Assembly (NCBI GenBank): GCA_032334235.1
Contig: JAVSGI010000003.1
Span: forward strand, 868,001 to 932,000
Source of the DNA: Paracoccaceae bacterium Fryx2
Lineage (GTDB): Bacteria; Pseudomonadota; Alphaproteobacteria; Rhodobacterales; Rhodobacteraceae
Reading direction: 5' to 3'
DNA: 64,000 bases
Of this stretch, positions 19,403 to 30,619 are shown piece after piece. Within the stretch, counting starts at the first letter, position 1, and each line of letters opens with the position of its first letter. Below the pieces are notes generated by a model. That model ran no database searches and was not told the DNA's origin. It saw only the letters and a program-made list of their open reading frames with translations. The translations under genes and the position numbers were made by a program.

Positions 19403-19792
19403 TCAGACGCGGCGGCGCTTCGGCGGACGGCAGCCGTTGTGCGCGATCGGGGTCACATCACGGATCGAGGTGATGTTGAAGCCCACCGCAGCCAGCGCGC
19501 GCAGCGCCGATTCCCGGCCCGAACCGGGGCCCTGCACTTCGACTTCCAGCGTTTTCACGCCGTGTTCCTGTGCCTTGCGGCCGGCGTCTTCGGCGGCCAT
19601 CTGCGCGGCATAGGGGGTCGACTTGCGCGAGCCCTTGAAGCCCATGGTGCCCGAGGACGACCACGAAATGGCATTGCCCTGCACGTCGGAAATCAGGATC
19701 TTGGTGTTGTTGAACGACGAGTTCACATGAGCAACGCCAGCGGCGATGTTCTTGCGTTCCTTGCGCTTCATACGGGTCTTGTCACGTGCCAT
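19403..19792 (-). CDS. rpsK: 30S ribosomal protein S11
   Basis: 129 residues; [24 protein letters not shown] at the C-terminus and [15 protein letters not shown] in the body are S11 signatures. Lies 13 bp after rpsM. Confidence 0.97.
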   Translation of the reverse strand: MARDKTRMKRKERKNIAAGVAHVNSSFNNTKILISDVQGNAISWSSSGTMGFKGSRKSTPYAAQMAAEDAGRKAQEHGVKTLEVEVQGPGSGRESALRALAAVGFNITSIRDVTPIAHNGCRPPKRRRV

Positions 19793-19805
19793 ATTTCAGC
19801 GCCCC

Positions 19806-20174
19806 TTATTTCTTCTTGCCGGCGATAGCCTTCGCCGGGCCTTTGCGCGTGCGCGCGTTGGTATGGGTGCGCTGGCCACGGACCGGCAAACCACGGCGAT
19901 GACGCAGGCCGCGGTAGCAGCCAAGGTCCATCAGGCGCTTGATGTTCATCGAGACTTCACGGCGCAGGTCGCCCTCGACGGTGAAGTTCGCGTCGATGAA
20001 CTCGCGGATCGCCAGAACTTCGGCATCCGAAAGCTGATTGACGCGGCGCGACCGGTCGATGCCGATGGATTCGCAGATCTGTTCTGCAAACATCGGTCCG
20101 ATGCCGTGGATATAGGTGAGCGCGATCGGAACCCGTTTCGCGGTAGGGATGTTGACGCCAGCAATACGTGCCAA
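19806..20174 (-). CDS. rpsM: 30S ribosomal protein S13
   Basis: 122 residues; [26 protein letters not shown] at the start and [21 protein letters not shown] near the end identify S13. The 183-bp gap to adk suggests room for a secondary promoter. Confidence 0.97.
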   Translation of the reverse strand: MARIAGVNIPTAKRVPIALTYIHGIGPMFAEQICESIGIDRSRRVNQLSDAEVLAIREFIDANFTVEGDLRREVSMNIKRLMDLGCYRGLRHRRGLPVRGQRTHTNARTRKGPAKAIAGKKK

Positions 20175-20195
20175 ACGTGTCTTCCTTCATGTTGC

Positions 20196-20221
20196 GGTTC
20201 CGTAGTTCCGGAACCTTTTTT
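20196..20221 (+). terminator. plus-strand (antisense) terminator-like hairpin before rpsM
   Basis: 7-bp stem GGTTCCG (20196-20202)/CGGAACC (20209-20215) followed by six T on the plus strand. It is oriented against the ribosomal operon, so it would stop antisense transcription; on the minus strand it has no U-run. Confidence 0.4.
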
Positions 20222-20357
20222 CACAACAGCGGTCCAGGCAAGGGCCGGGACCGCCTCGATTTGTCTGTTTGGCGGGGAAATCCGCTGTCAAGACGATTCC
20301 CGTGCGGGACACCGCGACTTATGGGGTTTTCCCGCCCCCGTCAAGGGCGGCAACGCT

Positions 20358-21011
20358 TCAGGCGCGGCTGTCAAGCACTTTGGCGATGGCGGCGGAAACC
20401 GCATCCATCTCGGCCAGACCGTCGACCGAAACCAGCTGCCCCTTGGCATAGTAATAGCCGATCAGCGGCGAGGTCTTCTTGTAGTATTCCATCAGCCGCA
20501 ACTGCAGCGCCACTTCCGTGTCGTCGGCGCGGCGCCGCAGGTCGGTCGAGCCGCAGGCGTCGCAGACGCGGGCGACTTTCGGCGGCCTGGTCTGGTCGTG
20601 GTAGACGGCACCGCAGCCGCCGCAGGTGCTGCGCCCGGTGATGCGCGCCACCAGCGCCGCATCATCGACCTGCATTTCGATCACCGCATCCAGCCCCTGC
20701 CCCAGCGACGCCAGCAGCGCCCCCAGCGCGTCGGCCTGAGGAAGGGTGCGCGGGAAACCGTCGAAGATGAACCCGGACCCCGAGGTGCCCTGCAGCCTTT
20801 CCCCGATCAGGCCGATCACGATGTCGTCGGTCACCAACTCGCCGCGATCCATGACCTCTGCGACCCGACGCCCCATCGCGGTGCCGCTGCTGCGCGCCTC
20901 GCGCAGCATGTCGCCGGTGGAAAGCTGGACCATGCCGCGCTCGTCGACCAGACGCTTGGCCTGCGTGCCCTTGCCAGCTCCCGGCGGCCCAAGAAGAATG
21001 ATGTTGACCAT
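20358..21011 (-). CDS. adk: adenylate kinase
   Basis: 217 residues, interconverts AMP+ATP and 2 ADP. P-loop [14 protein letters not shown] at residues 7-20, AMP-binding [10 protein letters not shown], and a long LID that carries a Cys4 metal site (TCGGCG…VCDACG), the zinc type also known from Paracoccus denitrificans. Sits between secY and rpsM, the usual place in alphaproteobacteria. Confidence 0.96.
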   Translation of the reverse strand: MVNIILLGPPGAGKGTQAKRLVDERGMVQLSTGDMLREARSSGTAMGRRVAEVMDRGELVTDDIVIGLIGERLQGTSGSGFIFDGFPRTLPQADALGALLASLGQGLDAVIEMQVDDAALVARITGRSTCGGCGAVYHDQTRPPKVARVCDACGSTDLRRRADDTEVALQLRLMEYYKKTSPLIGYYYAKGQLVSVDGLAEMDAVSAAIAKVLDSRA

Positions 21012-21021
21012 GATCCCTCCG

Positions 21022-22398
21022 TCAGCGCCGGGTCGGGGCTTTGGCCCCCCCCGGACGTTTCTTGCCGCGCAACTGCGACTTCTCGATCAGGCCCTCGTAC
21101 TGGTGCGCCAGCAGATGCGACTGCACCTGGCTGATCGTGTCCATCGTCACCGACACCACGATCAGCACCGAGGTGCCGCCGAAGTAGAACGGGATCGCGA
21201 ACTGGTTGCGCAGGATCTCGGGCAGCAGGCAGACCGCCACCAGATAGGCCGAGCCGAGCACCAGGATGCGGTTGACCACATACTCCAGATATTCCTCGGT
21301 CTTCTTGCCGGGCCGGATGCCGGGAATGAACCCGTTCTGGTTCTTGAGGTTCTCGGCAACGTCTTCCGTCTTGAAGGCGACGTTCGCGGTGTAGAAATAC
21401 GCGAAGAACACGATCATCGCGCTGAAGAACAGCAGATAAAGCGGCTGCCCAGGGCCGAAATAGGCCAGAATGGTCGACATCACCGGCCCGGTCTGCGCCC
21501 CCGAAAAGGTCGAGACCGTGATCGGAAGCAGCAGCAGGCTCGACGCGAAGATCGCCGGAATCACGCCCGCCGGGTTGACCTTGATCGGCAGATGGCTCGA
21601 CCCGCCGTCATAGACCTTCATCCCGACCTGACGCCGCGGATACTGGATATGGATCTTGCGCAGGGCGCGTTCCATGAAGACCACGAAGGCGATCACCGCA
21701 ACCACCATCACCATCACGCCGATGATCACCGGGGTCGAGATCGCCCCCGACCGGCCCTGGCTGAAGAACTGCGCCAGCGCCGCCGGAATTTCCGCCACGA
21801 TGCCGACGAAGATGATCAACGAAATGCCGTTGCCGATGCCGCGTGCGGTGATCTGCTCGCCCAGCCACATCAGGAACATGGTGCCGCCGACCAGCGTGAT
21901 CACCACGGCGGCGCGGAAGAACATGCCCGGCTCATGCGCCAGATCGCCCGCCTCCAGGCTCAGCGCGATGCCCCAGGCCTGGAAAGTCGCCAGAAAGACC
22001 GTGCCGTAGCGGGTCCACTGGTTCATCTTCTTGCGGCCCTGCTCGCCCTCTTTCTTCATCTGCTCCAGCGCGGGCACCATCGAGGCCAGCAGCTGCACGA
22101 TGATCGAGGCCGAGATGTAGGGCATGATTCCCAGCGCGAACACGCCCATCCGGCTGATCGCGCCGCCGGTGAACATGTTCAGGATGCCGCCGATCCCGCC
22201 GGTGACTTCCGCCATGAACGACCGCAGCGCGGCGCCGTCGATGCCCGGCACCGGAATGTAGGTGCCCAGTCGATAGACGATCAGCAGACCGATGGTGAAG
22301 AAAATCCGTTGGCGAAGGTCAGTGGCCTTGCCCAGGGCGCCCCAGCTGAGGTTCGCCGCCATTTGCTCTGCAGCAGATGCCATGTTCATTTCTTTCAT
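21022..22398 (-). CDS. secY: protein translocase subunit SecY
   Basis: 458-residue channel protein of SecYEG with ten membrane helices. Landmarks are [12 protein letters not shown] in the first helix/plug region, [22 protein letters not shown], and the C-terminal cytoplasmic loops. ATG 22398 has AGGCGG seven bases before it; ATG 22383 (MASAAEQ) matches the usual family start and is a real alternative. Adk begins 10 bp after its stop. Confidence 0.95.
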   Translation of the reverse strand: MKEMNMASAAEQMAANLSWGALGKATDLRQRIFFTIGLLIVYRLGTYIPVPGIDGAALRSFMAEVTGGIGGILNMFTGGAISRMGVFALGIMPYISASIIVQLLASMVPALEQMKKEGEQGRKKMNQWTRYGTVFLATFQAWGIALSLEAGDLAHEPGMFFRAAVVITLVGGTMFLMWLGEQITARGIGNGISLIIFVGIVAEIPAALAQFFSQGRSGAISTPVIIGVMVMVVAVIAFVVFMERALRKIHIQYPRRQVGMKVYDGGSSHLPIKVNPAGVIPAIFASSLLLLPITVSTFSGAQTGPVMSTILAYFGPGQPLYLLFFSAMIVFFAYFYTANVAFKTEDVAENLKNQNGFIPGIRPGKKTEEYLEYVVNRILVLGSAYLVAVCLLPEILRNQFAIPFYFGGTSVLIVVSVTMDTISQVQSHLLAHQYEGLIEKSQLRGKKRPGGAKAPTRR

Positions 22399-22482
22399 GA
22401 CAGCGCCGCCTGACCGTTTTTCCGGTCGGCGGCGCGGGAAAACTTCAGGTGATGTAAGCCGTCCGGGGGCGGCTCACAACCA

Positions 22483-22980
22483 TTAAACCGCTTTGCGCTG
22501 CGACTTGCCGTGCGGCGCCAGCGCCGGGGCCACGGTCAGAGTGCCACCGGCCGCTGCCACCGCTTCCACCGCCGCGGCCGAGGCCCCGGTGACGTTCAGC
22601 GTGACGGCAGACGTGATCTCGCCCTTGGCAAGCACGCGGACGCCATCCAGCGCGCGCCGCACCAGACCCGAGGCCAGCAGCACCTCTTCGGTGATCGGCT
22701 GGGCGGCGTCGAGCTTGCCCTCGCCGATGAATTTCTGGATCAGCCCGAGGTTGATCACCGCATAGTGCTTGAGGTTCGGCTTGTTGAAGCCGCGCTTCGG
22801 CAGGCGGCGATACAGCGGCATCTGACCGCCTTCGTAGCCGCCGATGGCGACGCCCGAACGCGATTTCTGCCCCTTGATGCCGCGCCCTGCGGTCTTGCCC
22901 GAGCCCGAACCCGGGCCGCGTGCCACGCGCTTGCGCTTCTTGGTGGCGCCGGCGTTGTCGGAAAGTTCATTCAGTTTCAT
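22483..22980 (-). CDS. rplO: 50S ribosomal protein L15
   Basis: 165 residues. Gly/Lys-rich N-terminus ([26 protein letters not shown]) and [16 protein letters not shown] are L15 hallmarks. The C-terminus is Ala-rich, a little longer than the E. coli protein. Confidence 0.97.
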   Translation of the reverse strand: MKLNELSDNAGATKKRKRVARGPGSGSGKTAGRGIKGQKSRSGVAIGGYEGGQMPLYRRLPKRGFNKPNLKHYAVINLGLIQKFIGEGKLDAAQPITEEVLLASGLVRRALDGVRVLAKGEITSAVTLNVTGASAAAVEAVAAAGGTLTVAPALAPHGKSQRKAV

Positions 22981-23002
22981 GTCGCTTCTCCTCTGACCGG
23001 AA

Positions 23003-23030
23003 TTGCCCCGGAAAGCGACTTCCGGGGCAA
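23003..23030 (-). repeat. hairpin between rpmD and rplO
   Basis: Perfect 11-bp stem TTGCCCCGGAA (23003-23013)/TTCCGGGGCAA (23020-23030), 6-base loop. No U-run follows on the minus strand, so RNA stability or processing is likelier than termination. Confidence 0.5.
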
Positions 23031-23073
23031 ACGCGGTGTGTGTGACGGGCGAACCGGGGTGCGCCCAGCGGCG

Positions 23074-23274
23074 TCAGCCGCGCTCTTCGATGATCTGCAC
23101 CAGGTGCGCGATCTTGTTCACCATGCCGCGCACGGAAGGCGTGTCTTCCAGTTCGCGGGTCCGGTTCATCTTGTTCAGGCCAAGACCCTTGAGGGTCGCG
23201 GTCTGCACGGCCGGGCGGCGGGCGGCCGAGGCCACCTGCTTGACGACGATGGTCTTCTTGACGGACTCGGTCAT
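23074..23274 (-). CDS. rpmD: 50S ribosomal protein L30
   Basis: 66 residues: [29 protein letters not shown] is typical of the short bacterial L30. Begins 2 bp after the rpsE stop. Confidence 0.96.
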   Translation of the reverse strand: MTESVKKTIVVKQVASAARRPAVQTATLKGLGLNKMNRTRELEDTPSVRGMVNKIAHLVQIIEERG

Positions 23275-23276
23275 GA

Positions 23277-23846
23277 TCAGGCCTCCACCACTTCAGCTTC
23301 GGGCTTGCGCAGGATCTCGGCCACCTTCTTGCCACGACGCTGCGCGACCTGACGGGGGCTGGTTTCCTGCTTCAGACCGTCGATGGTCGCGCGGATCATG
23401 TTGTAGGGGTTGGACGAGCCGAGCGATTTCGCCACGACATCCTGCAGCCCCAGCATTTCGAAGACGGCCCGCATCGGACCGCCCGCGATGATCCCGGTCC
23501 CGGCGACGGCAGTCCGCATCACGACCTTGCCGGCGCCATGACGGCCCTCCATGTCGTGGTGCAGCGTCCGGCCGTCGCGCAGGGCGACGCGGATCATCTG
23601 CCGCTTGGCCTGTTCGGTGGCCTTGCGGATCGCCTCGGGCACTTCCTTGGCCTTGCCCTTGCCGTAACCGACACGGCCGCGCTGATCGCCGACAACCACG
23701 AGGGCCGCAAAGCCGAAGCGCTTGCCGCCTTTCACGGTTTTCGACACGCGGTTGATCGCCACAAGACGATCGGCGAATTCCGGGTTCTCGTCACGGCTGC
23801 CACGGTCGTCGCGGCGGCCTTCCCGGCGGGGTTCACGTTCTGCCAT
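23277..23846 (-). CDS. rpsE: 30S ribosomal protein S5
   Basis: 189 residues. A charged N-terminal extension ([16 protein letters not shown]) precedes the S5 double-stranded RNA-binding domain ([28 protein letters not shown]) and the C-terminal domain with [22 protein letters not shown]. Confidence 0.97.
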   Translation of the reverse strand: MAEREPRREGRRDDRGSRDENPEFADRLVAINRVSKTVKGGKRFGFAALVVVGDQRGRVGYGKGKAKEVPEAIRKATEQAKRQMIRVALRDGRTLHHDMEGRHGAGKVVMRTAVAGTGIIAGGPMRAVFEMLGLQDVVAKSLGSSNPYNMIRATIDGLKQETSPRQVAQRRGKKVAEILRKPEAEVVEA

Positions 23847-23857
23847 TTTTTGACTCC

Positions 23858-24217
23858 TCAGAACTTCAGGCCACCTTCACGGGCAGCATCGGCCAAAGCC
23901 TTGATCTTCCCGTGAAAGAGGAAACCACCACGATCGAAGTAACATTCCTCGACCCCGGCCTTCTTCGCCCGCTCGGCAATCGTGGCACCCACTTTCGTCG
24001 CCGCCTCGATGTTGTTCTTGCCGACAAAGCCCAGATCCTTTTCGAGGGTCGAGGCAGCGGCAAGCGTCACGCCGTTCACGTCGTCGATCAGCTGGACGCT
24101 GATGTTCTTGCTGGACCGATGCACGGAAAGGCGCGCACGCCCGTTCGACATCGCCTTGATCTTGTTCCGCACGCGCAGACGGCGCTTGAGGAACAGCTCT
24201 CTCTTGTTGTTCGCCAT
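23858..24217 (-). CDS. rplR: 50S ribosomal protein L18
   Basis: 119 residues; binds 5S r[21 protein letters not shown] and the C-terminal [27 protein letters not shown] are diagnostic. Confidence 0.97.
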   Translation of the reverse strand: MANNKRELFLKRRLRVRNKIKAMSNGRARLSVHRSSKNISVQLIDDVNGVTLAAASTLEKDLGFVGKNNIEAATKVGATIAERAKKAGVEECYFDRGGFLFHGKIKALADAAREGGLKF

Positions 24218-24229
24218 TTCTCTTGCCCC

Positions 24230-24763
24230 TTACTTCTTCTTGCCTTCCTTGCGGAAGACGAATTCGCCCTTGTAGCGGATGCCCTTGCCCTTGTAGGGCT
24301 CCGGCCGCTTCCAGTCGCGAATGTTCGCTGCAACCTGGCCAACAAGCTGCTGGTCGGTGCCTTCCACAACGATTTCAGTCTGTTTCGGGGCGGTCACGGT
24401 GACGCCGGCCGGAACTTCGAAGTTCACTTCGTGGCTGTAGCCCAGCGACAGTTTCAAGACGTTCCCGGCCATCGCGGCGCGGTAACCCACGCCCTGGATT
24501 TCCAGTTCCTTCTTGAAGCCGCCGGTGACGCCCTGCACGAGGTTCGCCACCATGGAGCGCACCATGCCCCACTGTTGCCGGGCACGCTTGGAGGTGCCGC
24601 GCGGCGTGACCGTGACGACGCCGTCGTCGATGGTCAGCGTCACGTCGTCGGAGGCCGCGAAGCTGCGGGTGCCTTTCGGCCCCGTCACTTCGATGGTCTG
24701 ACCGGACAGCGATGCCGAAACGCCCTTGGGCAGATCGACCGGTTTCTTGCCAATACGAGACAT
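24230..24763 (-). CDS. rplF: 50S ribosomal protein L6
   Basis: 177 residues. Start at [15 protein letters not shown] (24763), since the upstream open frame is unlike L6 and overlaps rpsH. C-terminal [20 protein letters not shown] is the conserved L6 signature. Confidence 0.97.
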   Translation of the reverse strand: MSRIGKKPVDLPKGVSASLSGQTIEVTGPKGTRSFAASDDVTLTIDDGVVTVTPRGTSKRARQQWGMVRSMVANLVQGVTGGFKKELEIQGVGYRAAMAGNVLKLSLGYSHEVNFEVPAGVTVTAPKQTEIVVEGTDQQLVGQVAANIRDWKRPEPYKGKGIRYKGEFVFRKEGKKK

Positions 24764-24773
24764 CTTGCCCTCC

Positions 24774-25172
24774 TCAGAACACGGTGCAGAGCACTTCGCC
24801 GCCAACATTGGCGGACCGTGCTGCTGCATCGGACATGACGCCTTTCGGCGTGGAGACGATCGAGACGCCCAGGCCGTTGCGCACGGTCGGGATGTCCTTG
24901 ACGCTCATGTACACGCGACGGCCCGGCTTGGACACGCGCTTCAATTCGCGGATCACTGGGGTGCCTTCGTAGTAGTTGAGGCTGATGGTGATTTCGCCCT
25001 GACCGTTCTCGGTCTCGGACTTCTCATAGCCGCGGATGTAGCCTTCGTCGGCCAGAACATCCAGAACCCAGGCGCGCAGCTTCGAGGCCGGCGTCTTGAC
25101 AGTGCCCTTGCCACGCATCTGCGCGTTGCGGATCCGGGTGAGCATGTCGCCGAGAGGATCGTTCATCATCAT
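24774..25172 (-). CDS. rpsH: 30S ribosomal protein S8
   Basis: 132 residues. Starts with three consecutive ATG codons; the first (25172) is 7 bases after GGAGG, while the third gives the usual [17 protein letters not shown]-terminal [16 protein letters not shown] is S8-specific. In E. coli S8 represses the spc operon; not testable here. Confidence 0.96.
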   Translation of the reverse strand: MMMNDPLGDMLTRIRNAQMRGKGTVKTPASKLRAWVLDVLADEGYIRGYEKSETENGQGEITISLNYYEGTPVIRELKRVSKPGRRVYMSVKDIPTVRNGLGVSIVSTPKGVMSDAAARSANVGGEVLCTVF

Positions 25173-25184
25173 GGTTGAACCTCC

Positions 25185-25490
25185 TTACCAGCTCGACTTG
25201 ACCATGCCGGGGATCTGGCCGAACGAGGCCAGTTCCCGCAGCATGATGCGCGAGAGTTTGAGCTTGCGATAATACGCATGCGGACGGCCCGTCAGCTGGC
25301 ACCGGTTGTGCAGCCGCGTGGCGGACGAGTTGCGGGGCAGTTCCGCCAGCTTGAGCCGCGCCTTGAAGCGTTGCTCGATCGGCAGTTCAAGATTTTTCGC
25401 GATGTCCTTCAGCGCGGCACGCTTGGAGGCATAGACCTTCACAAGGTGGGCACGCTTCACTTCGCGTTCGATCATGGATTTCTTCGCCAT
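25185..25490 (-). CDS. rpsN: 30S ribosomal protein S14
   Basis: 101 residues, the long form without the zinc-binding Cys pairs. [27 protein letters not shown] and IPGMVKSSW end are typical. Confidence 0.97.
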   Translation of the reverse strand: MAKKSMIEREVKRAHLVKVYASKRAALKDIAKNLELPIEQRFKARLKLAELPRNSSATRLHNRCQLTGRPHAYYRKLKLSRIMLRELASFGQIPGMVKSSW

Positions 25491-25509
25491 ATCTTCTTTC
25501 CTCCCGCGA

Positions 25510-26070
25510 TCAGCTGGTGAAGGGCATGTTGAAATGCTTCAACAGCGCCTTCGCTTCCGCGTCAGTCTTCGCGGTGGTGCAGATGATGATGTCCATGCCG
25601 AGCACGTCATCGACCTTGTCGAACTCGATCTCGGGGAACACGATCTGTTCCTTGAGGCCCATCGCGTAGTTGCCGCGACCATCGAACGAACTGCCCTTGA
25701 CGCCGCGGAAGTCGCGGACGCGCGGCAGAGCGATGGTGATCAGGCGGTCGAGGAATTCGTACATCCGGTCACCGCGCAAGGTCACCTTGCAGCCCAGCGG
25801 CATCTCTTCCCGCACCCGGAAACCCGCGATGGATTTCTTGGCATGGGTGATGACGGCCTTCTGCCCGGCGATCAGGGTCAGCTGTTCGGCCGCCGCTTTC
25901 ACCTTCTTGGTGTCCTTGACGGCTTCGCCGACGCCCATGTTGATCACGATCTTGTCGAGCCGACCGATCTGCATGTCGTTCTTGTAGCCGAATTCTTCCT
26001 TCATGGCCGGGCGAATCCGGTCCCTGTAGTCAGCCTTCAGACGCGGGGTATAGGTTTGAGCGTCAAGCAT
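25510..26070 (-). CDS. rplE: 50S ribosomal protein L5
   Basis: 186 residues; binds 5S rRNA. Landmarks are [40 protein letters not shown] and the C-terminal [19 protein letters not shown]. Its ATG shares a base with the rplX stop (TGATG). Confidence 0.97.
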   Translation of the reverse strand: MLDAQTYTPRLKADYRDRIRPAMKEEFGYKNDMQIGRLDKIVINMGVGEAVKDTKKVKAAAEQLTLIAGQKAVITHAKKSIAGFRVREEMPLGCKVTLRGDRMYEFLDRLITIALPRVRDFRGVKGSSFDGRGNYAMGLKEQIVFPEIEFDKVDDVLGMDIIICTTAKTDAEAKALLKHFNMPFTS

Positions 26071-26375
26071 CAGATCGTCTCCCCGGTGGTCTTGGCGAAA
26101 CGCACCTTCTTGTCGCCATCCATACGGAAGCCGACGCGGGTGGGTTTGCCATTGGCATCGATGATCGCCAGGTTCGACAGGTCAATCGGCATGGCCTTCG
26201 CCACGCGGCCGCCCTGTGCGGTCTGGGACTGCTTGGTGTGACGGATCGCCATGTTGACGCCATCGACCACGGCCTTGCCGTCCTTGGGCGCGACAGAGGT
26301 GATTTCCCCCTGCTTGCCCTTGTCCTTGCCGGCCAGCACGATGACCTTGTCGCCCTTTTTAAGCTTCGCAGCCAT
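26070..26375 (-). CDS. rplX: 50S ribosomal protein L24
   Basis: 101 residues; KOW motif [18 protein letters not shown] at the N-terminus. Both ends share one base with neighbours (TGATG), implying coupled translation. Confidence 0.97.
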   Translation of the reverse strand: MAAKLKKGDKVIVLAGKDKGKQGEITSVAPKDGKAVVDGVNMAIRHTKQSQTAQGGRVAKAMPIDLSNLAIIDANGKPTRVGFRMDGDKKVRFAKTTGETI

Positions 26376-26743
26376 CAGAGCACCTCCGGCGCAAGCGAGA
26401 TGATTTTCATGAAGTTCTTGGCGCGAAGTTCGCGCACCACCGGCCCGAAGATGCGCGTGCCGACCGGTTCACCCTGGTTGTTCAGGATGACGGCGGCATT
26501 GCGGTCAAAACGGATGGAGGTGCCGTCTTCACGGCGGACTTCCTTGGCGGTGCGCACGACGACGGCCTTGCGGACATCACCCTTCTTCACGCGACCGCGC
26601 GGAATGGCTTCCTTGACCGACACCACGATGATGTCGCCGACGCTTGCATAGCGGCGGTGGGAACCACCCAGAACCTTGATGCACTGAACCCGGCGAGCGC
26701 CCGAGTTGTCAGCTACATCCAGATTGGTCTGCATCTGGATCAT
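26375..26743 (-). CDS. rplN: 50S ribosomal protein L14
   Basis: 122 residues; [28 protein letters not shown] is the near-universal L14 start. Confidence 0.97.
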   Translation of the reverse strand: MIQMQTNLDVADNSGARRVQCIKVLGGSHRRYASVGDIIVVSVKEAIPRGRVKKGDVRKAVVVRTAKEVRREDGTSIRFDRNAAVILNNQGEPVGTRIFGPVVRELRAKNFMKIISLAPEVL

Positions 26744-26817
26744 TTGGTTTCTCCCGACCTTTGGGGTCTGTCCTGTTTCGCAGGGGCCCCAGGGTTTCGT
26801 TCAAACCGGAAGATGGG

Positions 26818-27057
26818 TCAAGCCGAGGCTTCGATGACCACCGTCCAGCGTTTCGTTTTAGAGATCGGGGCGCATTCTTCAATGCGGACCTGATCGCCGG
26901 TCTTGAACTTGTTCTCTGCGTCGTGGGCCCGGTACTTCTTGGACTTGCGGACGGTCTTTTGCAGCAGCGGGTGCTTGAAGCGGCGCTCGACCAGAACCGT
27001 GATGGTCTGTTCGTTCTTGTCCGAGGTCACGACACCTTGCAGGATACGTTTGGGCAT
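26818..27057 (-). CDS. rpsQ: 30S ribosomal protein S17
   Basis: 79 residues; [27 protein letters not shown] and a basic loop [18 protein letters not shown] identify S17. Confidence 0.97.
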   Translation of the reverse strand: MPKRILQGVVTSDKNEQTITVLVERRFKHPLLQKTVRKSKKYRAHDAENKFKTGDQVRIEECAPISKTKRWTVVIEASA

Positions 27058-27067
27058 CTGTGTCTCC

Positions 27068-27271
27068 TCAGTTCGCCGCCGCTTCGGCGGCTTTCTGGTT
27101 CAGGACCGTCTTCAAGCGCGCCACGTCACGACGGACGGCACGCATGCGGGCGGTGTTTTCAAGCTGGCCGGTGGCTTGCTGGAAGCGGAGGTTGAACGCC
27201 TCCTTCTTCAGCGCAACCAGGCTTTCGCGCAGCTGTTCAGGCGTCTTGGCCTTGAGTTCCGTGGCGTTCAT
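27068..27271 (-). CDS. rpmC: 50S ribosomal protein L29
   Basis: 67 residues; [31 protein letters not shown] is L29. It is the first gene after an internal terminator-like hairpin, so it may be led by its own promoter in the 292-bp gap to rplP; I found no convincing -35/-10 pair there. Confidence 0.96.
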   Translation of the reverse strand: MNATELKAKTPEQLRESLVALKKEAFNLRFQQATGQLENTARMRAVRRDVARLKTVLNQKAAEAAAN

Positions 27272-27501
27272 GCGCCTTGTCCCTTTTCAATCACCGACGT
27301 GCCCCTGCCAAGCCTGCAGGGTTACACTGAACCCGGTGGATCAATGATGAACCACGATTCCGAGTCGCCCCGGAACCGTGGATGGCGTCGTGTAGCGGAA
27401 GGGGGGCGGCGGGGCAAGGGAAAGATTCCCGGCGTTGGCGGATCATGCGGGGCAAGGACCACCTCTGCCGATCGTGCAACCGCCGGAGGCACTGCACCAG
27501 A

Positions 27502-27533
27502 AACAAAAAGCCCCCGCCGTTTCCGGCAGGGGC
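27502..27533 (-). terminator. Rho-independent terminator between rplP and rpmC
   Basis: 10-bp stem with one mismatch, GCCCCCGCCG (27510-27519)/CGGCAGGGGC (27524-27533), 4-base loop; on the minus strand it is followed by TTTTTGTT. It is 30 bp after the rplP stop and divides the S10 genes from the spc genes. Confidence 0.8.
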
Positions 27534-27563
27534 CTCGATCTGTCGTCGGGGTTGCCCCCTGCC

Positions 27564-27977
27564 TTACCAGTCTTCGCGGATCACGACGCGGGTCAGAACC
27601 GGAAGCTTCATCGCGCCGAGGCGAAGCGCCTCGCGGGCGATGATTTCAGAGACGCCGTCGATCTCAAACATGATGCGGCCGGGTTTCACCTTGGCCGCCC
27701 AGTAGTCGGTGGAGCCTTTGCCCTTGCCCATCCGCACTTCGGTCGGCTTGGACGAGACCGGCACATCCGGGAATATCCGGATCCAGACCCGGCCCTGACG
27801 CTTCATGTGGCGGGTGATCGCGCGGCGGGCCGCCTCGATCTGCCGCGCTGTGACGCGCTCGGGTTCGGTGGCTTTCAGGCCGAAGGTGCCGAAGTTCAGC
27901 ATGAAGCCGCCCTTGGCTTCGCCGTGAATCCGGCCCTTGAACTGTTTGCGGAACTTAGTCCGTTTCGGTTGCAGCAT
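27564..27977 (-). CDS. rplP: 50S ribosomal protein L16
   Basis: 137 residues; [24 protein letters not shown] start and [28 protein letters not shown] body are L16. Last gene before the internal terminator. Confidence 0.97.
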   Translation of the reverse strand: MLQPKRTKFRKQFKGRIHGEAKGGFMLNFGTFGLKATEPERVTARQIEAARRAITRHMKRQGRVWIRIFPDVPVSSKPTEVRMGKGKGSTDYWAAKVKPGRIMFEIDGVSEIIAREALRLGAMKLPVLTRVVIREDW

Positions 27978-27989
27978 TGTCTTGCTCCC

Positions 27990-28700
27990 TTACGCGCGTT
28001 CGCGGCGCGGCTGGCGCGGTGCGGCGCCTTCCTGGGCCTCGGCGTGACGGCGGTCATGCGCCTGCGGATCATGCTCAAGGATTTCGCCTTTGAAGATCCA
28101 GACCTTCACACCGATGATCCCATAGGGGGTCATGGCTTCGGACAGGGCATAGTCGATGTCGGCACGCAGCGTGTGCAGCGGCACACGGCCTTCGCGATAC
28201 CATTCGGTGCGGGCGATCTCGGCGCCGCCAAGGCGGCCCGCGACGTTCACGCGAATGCCAAGCGCGCCGATCCGCATGGCATTCTGCACGCCGCGCTTCA
28301 TGGCGCGACGGAAGGACACCCGGCGCTCCATCTGCTGGGCGATGCTTTCGGCCACCAGCTGGGCGTCAAGCTCCGGCTTGCGGACCTCGACGATGTTCAG
28401 GTGCAGTTCGGACTTGGTGAACACCGTCAGCTTCTTGCGCAGACCTTCGATGTCTGCGCCCTTCTTGCCGATGATGACGCCGGGGCGGGCAGTGTGGATC
28501 GTGACGCGGCACTTCTTGTGCGGACGTTCGATGATCACCTTGCTGACGCCGGCCTGCTTGCATTCTTCGTGGATGAATTCACGCATCCGCAGATCTTCGA
28601 GCAGCAGATTGCCGTAGTCTTTCGATTCGGCGAACCAGCGGCTGTCCCAGGTGCGGTTGACCTGAAGGCGCATGCCGATCGGATTGACCTTCTGACCCAT
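27990..28700 (-). CDS. rpsC: 30S ribosomal protein S3
   Basis: 236 residues: KH domain ([20 protein letters not shown]) and C-terminal S3 domain (GLGVRINVAGRL-like [23 protein letters not shown]). Start at [22 protein letters not shown] (28700); the ATG shares its A with the rplV stop (TAATG). Confidence 0.97.
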   Translation of the reverse strand: MGQKVNPIGMRLQVNRTWDSRWFAESKDYGNLLLEDLRMREFIHEECKQAGVSKVIIERPHKKCRVTIHTARPGVIIGKKGADIEGLRKKLTVFTKSELHLNIVEVRKPELDAQLVAESIAQQMERRVSFRRAMKRGVQNAMRIGALGIRVNVAGRLGGAEIARTEWYREGRVPLHTLRADIDYALSEAMTPYGIIGVKVWIFKGEILEHDPQAHDRRHAEAQEGAAPRQPRRERA

Positions 28701-29080
28701 TACGCAGTCTCCCCGACTTGGCGGACCTTGATGGTCAGCTCGCTGAACGGTTTCATGATCTTGCCGAAACGACCACGCGCCCGCGGACGGCCGCGCTTCA
28801 GCGTCAGGTTCTTGCCGCAATAGGCCTCGGCAACCACCAGTTCATCGACATCGAGACCGTGGTTGTTCTCGGCATTGGCAATCGCCGACTGCAGGCACTT
28901 CAGCACGTCCTGGCTGATGCGCTTCTTCGAGAACACCAGTTCGGCGATCGCCTTCTCTACCTTCTTGCCACGGATCAGCGCGGCAACCAGGTTCAGCTTC
29001 TGCGGCGAGGTGCGAAGCATCTTGGCTTTCGCCATGGCTTCGTTGTCTTCCACGCGGCGCGGGTTCTTTTCCTTGCCCAT
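28700..29080 (-). CDS. rplV: 50S ribosomal protein L22
   Basis: 126 residues; [22 protein letters not shown] and the exit-tunnel hairpin [24 protein letters not shown] are typical. No sign of macrolide-type loop deletion. Confidence 0.97.
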   Translation of the reverse strand: MGKEKNPRRVEDNEAMAKAKMLRTSPQKLNLVAALIRGKKVEKAIAELVFSKKRISQDVLKCLQSAIANAENNHGLDVDELVVAEAYCGKNLTLKRGRPRARGRFGKIMKPFSELTIKVRQVGETA

Positions 29081-29083
29081 GGC

Positions 29084-29362
29084 TTACTTCCTCTTCGCTT
29101 TCTTGTCGGCGGCGTGACCGTAGTAGGTCCGCGTCGGCGAATATTCACCGAACTTCTGGCCGATCATCTCTTCGGTGATCGCAACCGGGATATGCTTCTT
29201 GCCGTTGTAGACGGCAAAAGTCAGCCCGACGAATTGCGGCAGGATGGTGGAACGGCGCGACCAGATCTTGATCACTTCGCTTTTCCCAGAGTCTTTCGCT
29301 TTCTCGGCCTTTTTCAGGACGTAAGCGTCAACGAAAGGGCCTTTCCAAACAGAACGTGCCAT
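29084..29362 (-). CDS. rpsS: 30S ribosomal protein S19
   Basis: 92 residues; [22 protein letters not shown] and [21 protein letters not shown] end. Confidence 0.97.
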   Translation of the reverse strand: MARSVWKGPFVDAYVLKKAEKAKDSGKSEVIKIWSRRSTILPQFVGLTFAVYNGKKHIPVAITEEMIGQKFGEYSPTRTYYGHAADKKAKRK

Positions 29363-29365
29363 GGA

Positions 29366-30202
29366 TCAGCGCCCCTTCTTCGCGTTGCGCGAACGGACGA
29401 TGTACTTGTCCGTTGTCTTGTTCTTGCGGGTCTTGTTGCCCTTGGTCCCTTTACCCCACGGGGTAACCGGGTGGCGACCACCAGAGGTCCGGCCTTCACC
29501 ACCACCATGGGGGTGGTCGATCGGGTTCATGGCCACGCCGCGCACCGTCGGGCGAACGCCCTTGTGGCGCATCCGGCCGGCCTTGCCGAAGTTCTGGTTC
29601 GAATTGTCGGGGTTCGACACCGCGCCAACCGTCGCCATGCATTCCTGGCGCACCATCCGCAGCTCGCCCGACGACAGGCGAATCTGCGCGTAGCCGCCAT
29701 CGCGGCCGACGAACTGGGCATAGGTGCCCGCCGCGCGGGCCAGCTGGCCGCCCTTGCCGGGCTTCAGCTCGACGTTGTGGACGATCGTGCCGATCGGCAT
29801 CCCCGAGAACGGCATTGCGTTGCCCGGCTTCACGTCGGTCTTGGCGCCGGCGACAACGGAGTCACCGATGGCAAGGCGCTGCGGCGCGAGGATATAGGCA
29901 AGCTCGCCATCCTCGTACTTCACCAGCGCGATGAAGGCGGTGCGGTTGGGATCGTACTCGATCCGCTCGACCACTGCCGCCATGTCGAATTTCGTGCGCT
30001 TGAAATCAACGATGCGGTAAAGGCGCTTTGCCCCACCGCCGTGATGCCACATCGTGACGCGTCCGGTATTGTTCCGGCCACCCGATTTCGTCAAACCCTC
30101 GGTGAGGGCTTTGACCGGACGGCCTTTCCACAGCTCCGAACGGTCGATCAGAACCAACCCGCGTTGGCCAGGCGTCGTCGGCTTATACGACTTGAGTGCC
30201 AT
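29366..30202 (-). CDS. rplB: 50S ribosomal protein L2
   Basis: 278 residues. Contains the peptidyl-transferase loop [31 protein letters not shown] with the conserved His, and the [24 protein letters not shown]-terminal motif. Confidence 0.97.
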   Translation of the reverse strand: MALKSYKPTTPGQRGLVLIDRSELWKGRPVKALTEGLTKSGGRNNTGRVTMWHHGGGAKRLYRIVDFKRTKFDMAAVVERIEYDPNRTAFIALVKYEDGELAYILAPQRLAIGDSVVAGAKTDVKPGNAMPFSGMPIGTIVHNVELKPGKGGQLARAAGTYAQFVGRDGGYAQIRLSSGELRMVRQECMATVGAVSNPDNSNQNFGKAGRMRHKGVRPTVRGVAMNPIDHPHGGGEGRTSGGRHPVTPWGKGTKGNKTRKNKTTDKYIVRSRNAKKGR

Positions 30203-30280
30203 GCTTTCTGTCTTCCGTCAGCTTGAGGGCCATTGCTGGCCCGGTGCAGGGCTCCGAAGATCCCCATGGATAAAATTCCA

Positions 30281-30303
30281 CGGCCCCGGAAAACCCGGGG
30301 CCG
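30281..30303 (-). terminator. hairpin between rplW and rplB
   Basis: Perfect 9-bp stem CGGCCCCGG (30281-30289)/CCGGGGCCG (30295-30303), then TGGAATTTTATCC on the minus strand, 20 bp after the rplW stop. Partial terminator or processing site. Confidence 0.5.
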
Positions 30304-30322
30304 CGAGATTCGCAGCGTTCTA

Positions 30323-30619
30323 TCAAAGGCCGGTGGAAACGTCGATGCTGTTTCCAGCCTCGAGCGTGACATAGGCCTTTTTCTTGTCCGAGCGCACGCC
30401 GGGGCGGCCCTTGAACTTCTTGGTCTTGCCCTTGGTGATGGTGGTGTTGACCGCCTTAACCTTCACGTTGAAGATCGCCTCGACGGCTTCCTTGATCGCG
30501 GGCTTGGTCGCATCCATCGCCACCTGGAAGACAACCGCATTGGCTTCGCCAACCATGGTCGCCTTTTCGGTGATGATCGGCTTGCGGATCACGTCGTAAT
30601 GTTCGGGTTTCACGGTCAT
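30323..30619 (-). CDS. rplW: 50S ribosomal protein L23
   Basis: 98 residues; located at the tunnel exit in the ribosome. [13 protein letters not shown] and the [24 protein letters not shown] loop identify it. ATG overlaps the rplD stop by 4 bp. Confidence 0.97.
   Translation of the reverse strand: MTVKPEHYDVIRKPIITEKATMVGEANAVVFQVAMDATKPAIKEAVEAIFNVKVKAVNTTITKGKTKKFKGRPGVRSDKKKAYVTLEAGNSIDVSTGL

Noticed and set aside
27280-27345. tRNA-like GGGTTCA…AACCC stem in the rplP-rpmC gap
   Set aside because: No acceptor or anticodon arms; just a short hairpin.
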